Assembly: GCA_001599755.1 (NCBI GenBank)
Contig: BCHX01000008.1
Span: 2,666,001-2,730,000, forward strand
Length of the DNA stretch: 64,000 nucleotides
Source: Gliomastix tumulicola
Lineage: Eukaryota; Ascomycota; Sordariomycetes; Hypocreales; Bionectriaceae
Reading direction: 5' to 3'
Position numbers and translations under genes: made by a program. This document shows positions 56,472 through 64,000 of this stretch, one piece after another. The notes under the pieces were generated by a model. The model ran no database searches. It was not told where the DNA came from and saw nothing but the letters and a program-made list of their open reading frames with translations. How positions within the stretch are numbered: position 1 is the first letter of the stretch; each line of letters begins with the position of its first letter.

Positions 56472-57620
56472 ATGCCGTTGCCCCAGACACCACGACATTC
56501 TCGACATTCGTCAGCCGTGGACGGCTACCAAGAGTTCTCGAGTCCCGGTCGTCGCCAGTCCCAAGATCCAGATACACCATACCGCAACAACCTTCGAGAT
56601 GATACCCTCGAGGCCGGATTCTTAGCTGGAGGAGAGCGTACCGGGGAGTCTGGAATGGGGAACCTGGCGGATGAGCTTGCAGACGCCTTCTCTGACTCCG
56701 GCGACGATAATGAGGTCGATGACAACAATTCGATCATCAACGACGACGATGGGCATTCAGTCGCGCAATCCTCCCCGCAAGCAAAGTCCGGCGATCGAGC
56801 AACGGACGCTAGTTTTGACCTGCCGTCAAGAGCCCACCGAAAGATCGAGAGCAACTCATACGATGGGAGTGAGTTTGGCTCAGAGCCAGACTTCGAGGTG
56901 CCGGGCTTGCCACCAGGCCTCCTGGCCAAAATCGACGCGATCGAGTCGCTCGCTAGGCGAGGCACAGAGAACTACGGAGGGCCGGCTGACGATGCTGTCA
57001 AGAGAGTCACGGAGGCTCTGCGCGACCTGGGATCCCAATCAAGCATCGAAGCTAGTGCATCTAGGTGAGGGCTGTCTGTTTATGCGGTACAGATCCTAAG
57101 CTTACCTTATTCAAGGCTCATCACCGCTCATTCGGCACTTACGACACACCTTGCTCACCAAACCCGCCAGCTGCACAGTCTCACGTTTCCTATTCTCTCT
57201 CCGATGGTCATCGCCCCCGACGAAGAGGCCATTGATGACGTGATTCCCTTGTTAATGACACTCTCGGAGACCATGCCGCGGCCCTCCACCGCAGCGTTTG
57301 ACTCCCTAACGGCGCTCCATTCAATCACGTCAGACTTGGTGCAGACTCTCAGCTACTTGTCTGACACATTGCACATGTCACGGCAGACCACTGCAGCGGC
57401 GACCAGGCGGCTGAAGAGCACAAAAGAGCTCGTGGCCGAGGTGAGGAGGGACGAAGAACTACGCGAAGAAGGCGAGCGCTGGCTCACCCGGGGGAACTGG
57501 GGCGAGCGACTTGCGAATAGAGAATGCGCAGGTGTCTGTGGGGAAGTCATTGGGGGTTTCGAGGAGGTATGCAATAGCTGGCGGGAGCGGTTGGTGGCCC
57601 GGGCAGAATCTCAGGCTTGA
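56472..57620 (+). CDS. Unrecognised protein with acidic N-terminus and helical C-terminal half
   Basis: Exons 56472-57064 and 57116-57620 with a 51-nt intron (GTGAGG...CAAG) give 365 residues. The junction restores a continuous helical segment, SASRLITAHSALTTHLAHQ. Residues 1-150 are Ser/Asp-rich and likely disordered. Residues ~165-365 are Leu/Ala/Glu-rich with heptad-like spacing, suggesting coiled coil (EALRDLGS, RRLKSTKELVAEVRRDEELREEGE). I cannot name a family. The balanced codon use and the clean splice suggest a real gene. An in-frame ATG 228 nt upstream (56244) is possible but less likely, because the intervening sequence is not protein-like. Confidence 0.7.
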
Positions 57621-58426
57621 CTTCCCTGTTCTCTGCCCTAGACGGCACGATGGTCATATCCAGCAACTTTGGATCCCATTTCTTGTTTGGCCGAACCGCC
57701 CCTGCATAATACCCTTGGGAGCCCGAATCGTGGAGCGTGGAGCATGGAGCACACAACATAGACCCGATTTCATGATAATGACGACGCATTTATTTCATCC
57801 ACTGCAAGCCGCTGTGTTTCAGATTGAGAAAAACATCAAGAAGCGCAACTCGCACGTGTAAAGTTGAGTTGCATGGGTTTAAGCGTTATGGGAGCGCGAA
57901 ACTCATAAACAAACGCGTGAGGAGCGACGTTTCCTTGCAGGGCGAGAGGCGCCCATTGGGTTTTCTGGCGGACGCGTCTGAGGGGTAAATCACAAATCAG
58001 GAGGAAATGTGGAGAATCTGAGACTGCAGGGTAGGTTACGCCACTGGCCGAGGCCGGTGCTGTGGGGAATTTCCACCTCTGTAGCGGTGTTTGTTATTGT
58101 TTTGCACCCGCGTCTCTCCCTTTGCCTTAGCGCGGTCGCCTGGCGTTGGTTGGCTGGAGCTGTTTCTTGCAACCACAGCGGCAGCTACCCGGGACTACAG
58201 GGGGCCGTTCTTGCCGCCCAACCACGTTGATTGTCACTTCTCCCGTCTTCGCCAATAGGCTGTCGCCGCCGAATCTTGGATTGAACCTCTCGTCACGGCT
58301 CATCCTCCGACTCTCCAAGCCGACCTGCCGGACCAGGTATCCCTCCCGCTCTCTCTCTCCTCGCTCGCCATCATCACTATTCAATCCGAGGCGATTTCCC
58401 CCGACATCCCTTCATCCAAGGTCGCC
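57621..58426 (+). promoter_or_regulatory. CDH1 upstream region with two MluI cell-cycle boxes
   Basis: ACGCGT occurs at 57913-57918 and 57972-57977, about 510 and 450 bp before the CDH1 ATG. A CACGTG lies at 57853-57858. A CT-rich tract (58335-58375) precedes the start codon. No gene is seen in this 0.8 kb. Confidence 0.45.
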
Positions 58427-60317
58427 ATGGCCGAAACAACAGCCTTGTCGTCGACAACAGTTCCTGCACGACCGGACACCCCACCGCCAGCAGCTGCTCG
58501 AGGGACACGGGAGCCGAAGGCAGCAGCCCACGATACTACCACAGGCAGGCGCACCAGGCACAGTACACGGATGAGTGAGGGAGGGCGATCGATACCCATC
58601 AGCGCCGAAGCGCTCGACGCTGCTCTGCTGCGCGAGTCAAACGGTGGCCAGAGGGAGAGCACACCCGCAGCCAGCCCGCATCGAAAGCGCCAGCGGATTA
58701 ATGGCGATCGGTACGTCTGCGACCGTTGTTGACTGAATGGACTCAGTGAGCTGACCAGGCAACCTATAGCTTCATCCCCACCCGCTCTGGGCAGGACCTC
58801 CAAGCCAGCTTCAGTCTCCTTCACGAGGATGCTTCACCTGCAACACCGCCAAAGCAGAAAAAGCGTACCCCCCACGGCGAGCTTCATTTTCAAAAGAGCA
58901 AGTGATGACCTTTTCATGGAGAAGAGAATTCAAACTAACCATCAACGCAGCCGAGGAAGCCAACCGCACCTTCTCAACACTGCTTCGCGCTGAACTATTC
59001 GAGAACTCCGTACCTCAAGCCACGCCCCCAGCGATTTCATCAGACCACGCCTTACCGATATCGCAAGCCGACACGAACGATGGAACGCGGTCACGAACTC
59101 CGCCTAACAATGGCTCAAATATTTCCCTACCTTCATCTCTTACACCTTCAACACCTCACAAGAATCTCTTCTCCTACCTCTCACCCCGCCATCACAGCCA
59201 GATCGCAGGCCAGCCTACCCCAACCAAAACACCTCAAAGCCGACACGGCCCGAACCTCGATACCCGTGCCGAAATATACAGCCTATCGCCCGTGCGATTC
59301 AACAGCCAGCAAATGCTACTAAGTCCGAGACGTCAGCCGAGGGCTGTCAGCAAAGTTCCGTACAAAGTCCTCGATGCTCCTGAGCTTGCCGACGACTTCT
59401 ACTTGAATCTTGTGGACTGGGGTAGTGCGAACGTGTTGGGTGTGGGCTTGGGGTCCAGCGTCTACATGTGGAATGCCCAGACCAGCAAGGTGAACAAGCT
59501 GTGTACGCTAGAGGACGACACGGTGACGAGTGTCTCATGGATACAAAAGGGGACACACCTAGCAATCGGGACCGGTAAGGGCTTGGTCCAAATCTGGGAT
59601 GCTGAGAAGACCAGGAGACTCCGAACCATGACAGGCCACACAGCACGGGTGGGTGCCCTAGCGTGGAACACACATATCCTGACTTCCGGCTCAAGAGATC
59701 GACTCATTTATCATCGCGACGTCCGTGCACCGGATCAGTGGATGAGGAAGCTGGTCGGGCACAAGCAGGAAGTGTGTGGTCTCAAATGGAATTGCGAGGA
59801 CGGGCAGCTGGCGAGCGGTGGTAACGACAACAAGCTCATGGTCTGGGACAAGCTCTCTGAAACTCCGTTATGGAAGTTCTCCGAGCATACGGCGGCCGTG
59901 AAAGCCATCTCATGGTCACCGCATCAACGAGGTCTATTGGCGTCCGGTGGCGGAACAGCCGATAGACGTATCATATTCCATGATACCGTCAAAGGCACCG
60001 TCATCAACGAGATTGACACAGGCTCCCAAGTCTGCAACCTGGCCTGGTCTAAAAACTCGAACGAGATTGTGTCAACACACGGATACAGCCAGAACCAGAT
60101 CGTGGTCTGGAAGTATCCGTCGATGACACAGGTTGCGAGCTTGACGGGACACACGTATCGAGTGCTGTATCTTGCCATGAGCCCGGATGGACGGGTAGTG
60201 GTGACGGGAGCAGGCGATGAGACTCTCCGCTTCTGGTCCGTCTTTGGTCGGCGGCCGGGAGCACGCGAGGAAGGGGAAGGAGGGAGCAAATTCGCGGACT
60301 GGGGCATCATTCGATAA
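58427..60317 (+). CDS. CDH1: APC/C activator Cdh1 (Fizzy-related)
   Basis: Cdh1 recruits substrates to the anaphase-promoting complex in late mitosis and G1. Exons 58427-58710, 58770-58897 and 58951-60317 give 592 residues. The C-box DRFIPTR is at residues 94-100, split by intron 1. The conserved EEANRTFSTLLRAELF follows. Seven WD40 repeats cover about residues 280-575 (DDFYLNLVDWGSANVLGVGL, GHTARVGALAWN, SGGNDNKLMVWD). The C-terminal IR tail for APC3 binding is present (GIIR). Intron 2 appears to use GC-AG borders (GCAAGT at 58898, CAG at 58950). No GT start gives the correct frame into EEANRTF. Upstream MluI boxes suggest cell-cycle control. Confidence 0.95.
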
Positions 60318-60872
60318 GGAGCGGCTGGGAGCGATCTGTTTTTGTTTTTTTGTTTTTTTGGTTGAAACAGGCCTCACATTCGCCTGGCCTAGGTCTCGGG
60401 GGAGATGAATGGATGGCGGTTTCAGAGAACAGCGATGGTTACAGGCGATTTCGATCTTACATTGCGTTTAGCTGCTTAGCCCAGCAGGCGGAAGCAGTAT
60501 GCTTGAGGATAAGGAAGCGTGTGCTTTCTGATTTTGGTTGTTTTAGTTAGCATAGCGGCCATAGATACTTGGGTAGCGTCAATTTATGACTACCTATAGA
60601 ACACCTTGACGCAATAAACAAGTGCTTAGGCGTCGCAAGTCCATACTCGTTGAAATGTGCCATTCTAATATTATGATACTGATGTGTAACGAGGAAAACT
60701 GGATATCAACCTGGAAGCCTGGGCGAAATCACCACACTAGACAAAGACCTCTGACCGTAGACAGTAATGACAGTAAAGCATCTCGCTTGAACCCACGCCA
60801 GCGCCCAAGAACAAAGTATTCACACCGTGAAATCCACGCTCTGCTGCAATAATGACCTGTGAAAAAAACCAC
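60318..60872. other. Convergent intergenic region CDH1 / GPC1
   Basis: 3' UTR sequence of two convergent genes, with T-rich runs at 60340-60362. No other feature. Confidence 0.55.
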
Positions 60873-62495
60873 TTATTCCTGGGTAATGTTACCCGCCTTC
60901 CTCTCCTGAGGCTTTGAACCCGCCTCCACGCCAATCTCCGCAGAACTGCTCTTGCCGCTGGAGTCGAGCAGGGAAAGCTGCTCTGCGTTGATGCTTACGA
61001 GTCCCTGCTTCCCGTTTGCCTTGAAGGACGCAGCGGATGCTCCGACGGCCATGCCCTGGTCAGCCTGACGTGCTGGGTTCGGGGCATCCTCAGTCTGCGG
61101 AGCGATCAGAGGCGATCCTTCGGAGATGCTCTGCCATTTGGCAACCTCGGCCTTCATCTCCTCCATCTCTCTCTGGAACCGTTTCCCAAAGACATCGATG
61201 TAGTATGTGGAACCGTTGTAGATACTCCATGAAAAGACGACGACGAGGAACCCGGCAGAGGCATAGCGGCTGAGGAACCACAGCGGGCAGGGGAGGATAG
61301 TCAAGCAGGCGTAGCAATACTGGATCATCATGAAGGCAGTCTCCTGCATGCTGTCGGGGAGAGAGAGGACGATCTTGCCAATCCAAGTCTTCGAGTACGA
61401 CCGCCTGAGCCACGTGAACGACGTCGGCCTCCCTGCGGCGATCTTCTCCCTCCGACGGACCGTGATAAAGAAGTAGTAGCTGAGCTGCCAAAAGGCGTAA
61501 GGGATCGTGCTCCAAGCCAACATCGACAGCACGTTGGCATACGCAGTCGGTGAGCCCGTCGTCGAGTTCTTGATCGTCCAGATCGCAGGGAATCGCGCGC
61601 GCTGCAGCTCCGGCGGTATCAGGTGGACCAAGCAGTGCAGTGTAGCGCAGGGCATGATGTGGATGAAGAGCGACAGCACCTTGTCGAAGCTGTGGAACAC
61701 GAGAGAGTTACGCCACATGATGATCGCCACAGCGTTGTTGCCGAACGCAAGGCAGTAGGCGGCCGTGAACAGTCGCTTCGAGCTGGGGAAGGCCCAGATG
61801 CTGAGCGACACGAGGACGTTGACGAAGTAGCAGAGGTCGGCCAGGAAGTAGTGGTATCCCCGGCGGTGGTAGGTGAAGACGCGGATCGGCATGAAGTAGA
61901 GCAGCTGGACCGTGTACCAGAGGTGGAAGTACTGTGGGTAGGCTCCGATCAGATACCCGCTGATGAAGATGTTCATCACGCCGCAGATGAAGGAGATCTT
62001 CTCCCGTAGGCTGATGGCCTTGGTGTTGTTCCATTGCTTGCCGAGCTTATCGACTCGCTGCCGCATGCGTTTTCTGTATCGATCTAGCTGCTCGTCCGCG
62101 GAGGGTAGTCGACGCCTCCATTCTTCCACCATGCGCTCCCGCGCGTCGATCGTTCTTGTCTTGAAGGCCTCTCGCGATCTCCGGACCTTGTCGGTCTGCG
62201 CCGAGAGCCCCTTTTGTATTTTCTCGAGCTGCTGTGGGAGAGCGAAGTTGTCGAGGAGATCGAGAACGGTGAGGCGATCGAGCGGCGGGAGAGGGTCCCA
62301 GTCGTCTTGGTAGGAGCTGCTCCCGGAGAAGGACGGGTGCCTGGAAAGTTGGGGGCTCTTGGACGAGACCGGACCAAGGCTCGGTGTGTCGAGCAGTGCT
62401 TCGTCGGGGGGAGATGAACTCAAGAGGGACGCCGCCTCGAGCTCGGCTTGGAGCCCGGACGCGTCTTTGGCTGGGACATGGCCAGCGCCGTCCAT
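60873..62495 (-). CDS. GPC1: Glycerophosphocholine acyltransferase Gpc1
   Basis: Gpc1 acylates glycerophosphocholine to lysophosphatidylcholine in phosphatidylcholine remodelling. The single exon encodes 540 residues (yeast protein 474). A disordered N-terminus is followed by a charged helical stretch (VRRSREAFKTRTIDARERMVEEWRRRLP, cut into shorter motifs in the family). Then come about eight membrane helices of the former DUF2838 family, with SGYLIGAYPQYFHLWYTVQL, YHRRGYHYFLADLCYFVN and WRNSLVFHSFDKVLSLFIH. The tail is hydrophilic. The ATG at 62495 (MDGAGHVPAKD) is chosen. The frame extends upstream, but no earlier ATG precedes the UTR-like sequence. Confidence 0.93.
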   Translation of the reverse strand: MDGAGHVPAKDASGLQAELEAASLLSSSPPDEALLDTPSLGPVSSKSPQLSRHPSFSGSSSYQDDWDPLPPLDRLTVLDLLDNFALPQQLEKIQKGLSAQTDKVRRSREAFKTRTIDARERMVEEWRRRLPSADEQLDRYRKRMRQRVDKLGKQWNNTKAISLREKISFICGVMNIFISGYLIGAYPQYFHLWYTVQLLYFMPIRVFTYHRRGYHYFLADLCYFVNVLVSLSIWAFPSSKRLFTAAYCLAFGNNAVAIIMWRNSLVFHSFDKVLSLFIHIMPCATLHCLVHLIPPELQRARFPAIWTIKNSTTGSPTAYANVLSMLAWSTIPYAFWQLSYYFFITVRRREKIAAGRPTSFTWLRRSYSKTWIGKIVLSLPDSMQETAFMMIQYCYACLTILPCPLWFLSRYASAGFLVVVFSWSIYNGSTYYIDVFGKRFQREMEEMKAEVAKWQSISEGSPLIAPQTEDAPNPARQADQGMAVGASAASFKANGKQGLVSINAEQLSLLDSSGKSSSAEIGVEAGSKPQERKAGNITQE

Positions 62496-63700
62496 GATAG
62501 GCCGTAGTTGAACAAAGCCGATTGATGTAGCAAGCCGTATAACGCAAGTTACAGGACGGGACAAAGAAGGGAAGAAGTAGATCGCAAAGTACCTTAGGTG
62601 GTGAAGAAGAGACGGGGTGCAGTGGAAATAATTAGGTGGGAGGAGAGCCGAGGGGCGAGAGGACAAGGCGGTAGGGTTAAGGTATATATTAATGGATGGT
62701 TAGGATTAAAGCAAGGTCAAGGCTAACTTAGAGGCTTGGGTGATGTGAGAGCTGCCTCACCCACCCACCTTTTTTGGTCGCGATGGATCCCCTGATCACC
62801 ACCACGTGTTGCATCATTAGGCTACAAGCTGCTGGATGAAAGAGCCACTGCACGGAGGGGGCAGTCACGCTGCAGAGTCGGCTGCGATGTGTCATCCGAA
62901 GGCTGACCAAGTTGAGCGCCAGCGTGCACCCAAGCCCCGTGTTGAGGCACCGGAGTCGTTGAGGAGCCCTCCATTAGAAGTGATCCAACCCTCATAGGGA
63001 TGATCTGTGCCAGCTGCATCGTCGCAGAGCTTCTGCCCACTCCCCGCCAACCAAGTGGAACGCGGTGGCGGATAGCGACCAAGTACCCAGTTTAGGGACA
63101 GGATTCCTCCGTTGTTTCGTCTCAAAGAGGAAAGGAAGCGAGGGATTCCCAACTTGCCTACGTGTTGCCATCATGGCTTTGAGGCTGCTCAGCCCTCCAG
63201 AAGAGTCACTCGGGCCTGTCCAGAATAATGTTACACTGTCCCGGGACCTGCGCACGGATAACTAGACAGCCAATTATCGATGTTCGTGGAGGCACTCACT
63301 GTAACCTGAGTCACCTGGGCCCTTCAGGCTGCAGGACCCTAATTCAGGGTCGAGGGTGATAACCGATAAGATAAGGCAGGATAAATATGCTGCTTAGTCA
63401 TTCCTTTGGTGGGGGCGGATCTCAGGGCACGCGTCGCGTTTCCCCAGTGCAACCGGCCGGTAAATCAATCACCAGCAACACGTCCCGCCTGCATCTACGT
63501 ATCGACGGCGCCTCTGCGATGATCAGCGAACTCCCTTCACAGGCCAGATCTGACGACTTCTGACAAACGCCTCCTCGCTCTGGCACTTTGTTCGTGCTGG
63601 GGCATAGATCTCATTGATTTTACTTGATGCGACAGTCGCCGTCCAGTACCCCAATTCCTCGATTCCTAAAGTCGCGTCGCATCAACGCCGCAGAATCACC
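62496..63700. other. Divergent region GPC1 / SMC1
   Basis: 1.2 kb between divergent starts, with CACGTG at 62803-62808 and an extended MluI box at 63428-63438. No coding feature is supported. Confidence 0.55.
63428..63438. promoter_or_regulatory. Extended MluI cell-cycle box upstream of SMC1
   Basis: CACGCGTCGCG, about 265 bp before the SMC1 ATG, continues as GCGTTT. It is the same 11-mer as in the RAD54 promoter. In budding yeast, cohesin genes are G1/S-regulated through such boxes; regulation here is inferred. Confidence 0.5.
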
Positions 63701-64000
63701 ATGGGGAAACTAATTCGCTTGGAGTTGTTCAGTGAGTACTCGCATTGCCTGTGTATTTTCTTGCGCTCATGACTGACGCAACGCGCAACTCCAGACTTCA
63801 AGTCCTACAAGGGTCACCATACCCTCCTCTTTGGTGACTCGTACTTCACATCTATCATCGGTCCCAATGGATCCGGTAAATCGAATTCGTACGTTTGTCG
63901 CATTTGCCGGCACTGAGTTCTGAGATGCAAGTCTGACCACTGGCGATGCCACACAGCATGGACGCCATCTCCTTCGTCCTAGGAATCAAATCGTCGCATC
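63701..64000 (+). CDS. SMC1: Cohesin ATPase subunit Smc1, N-terminal part (cut by window end)
   Basis: Three partial exons, 63701-63731, 63795-63888 and 63957 onwards, encode the first ~56 residues: MGKLIRLELFNFKSYKGHH followed by LLFGDSYFTSIIGPNGSGKS and MDAISFVLGIKSSH. The Walker A motif GPNGSGKS is at residues 33-40. These are near-invariant in Smc1 and distinguish it from Smc2, Smc3 and Smc4. Smc1 and Smc3 form the cohesin ring that holds sister chromatids. Both introns begin GT (GTGAGT and GTACGT) and end CAG. The rest lies beyond the window. Confidence 0.95.

Overview
The window is nuclear DNA of a filamentous ascomycete. Short GT-AG introns (about 41-160 nt) interrupt most genes, and the genes have Pezizomycotina-specific forms: a complex I 40 kDa subunit, a FlbD-type MYB factor, a GtaA-type glutaminase, DASH subunit Dam1 and a GCNA-like SprT protein. 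The proteins look most like Sordariomycetes, probably Hypocreales, but the species is not identifiable by eye. I rebuilt exon structures by hand. Every complete multi-exon model below keeps an open frame and ends at a stop, with the exon sum divisible by three.

Layout. 0-14 kb: FKS1 glucan synthase (minus, cut by the window start), GCNA-like protease, MOG1, HIT-family HNT1, a CSR1-like Sec14 protein, DAM1 and BUD20. 14-16.3 kb: gene-poor. 16.3-29 kb: mitochondrial aconitase, rhomboid RBD2, GAA1, RPN9, the complex I 40 kDa subunit and UBP8. 30-38 kb: a LACTB2-like metallo-beta-lactamase, a YTP1-like membrane protein behind a 3.2 kb gene-free region, and a short RSA3-like protein. 38-46 kb: RAD54, then a gene-poor stretch flanked by two AT-rich islands (about 40.85 and 45.66 kb) holding one FlbD-like MYB gene. 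46-64 kb: SEC39, a Tra2-like RRM protein, glutaminase, NAT3, an unrecognised coiled-coil candidate, CDH1, GPC1 and the start of SMC1.

Most genes are conserved single-copy housekeeping genes in divergent or convergent pairs. I saw no transposase, reverse transcriptase, secondary-metabolite cluster, CRISPR array, rRNA or credible tRNA. The genes do not form one pathway, but several concern genome maintenance and division: GCNA-like protease, DAM1, RAD54, CDH1 and SMC1.

The most interesting signals are regulatory or structural rather than a new system. ACGCGT (MluI cell-cycle box) sites lie upstream of the GCNA-like gene, RAD54, CDH1 and SMC1, with an identical 11-mer before RAD54 and SMC1. CDH1 contains an apparent GC-AG intron. 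The CSR1-like protein has an unexpected mitochondrial-type leader and membrane segment. Two inverted repeats lie upstream of the glutaminase. Complex I and HNT1 genes contain 14-15 nt micro-exons. I found no convincing undescribed multi-gene system.
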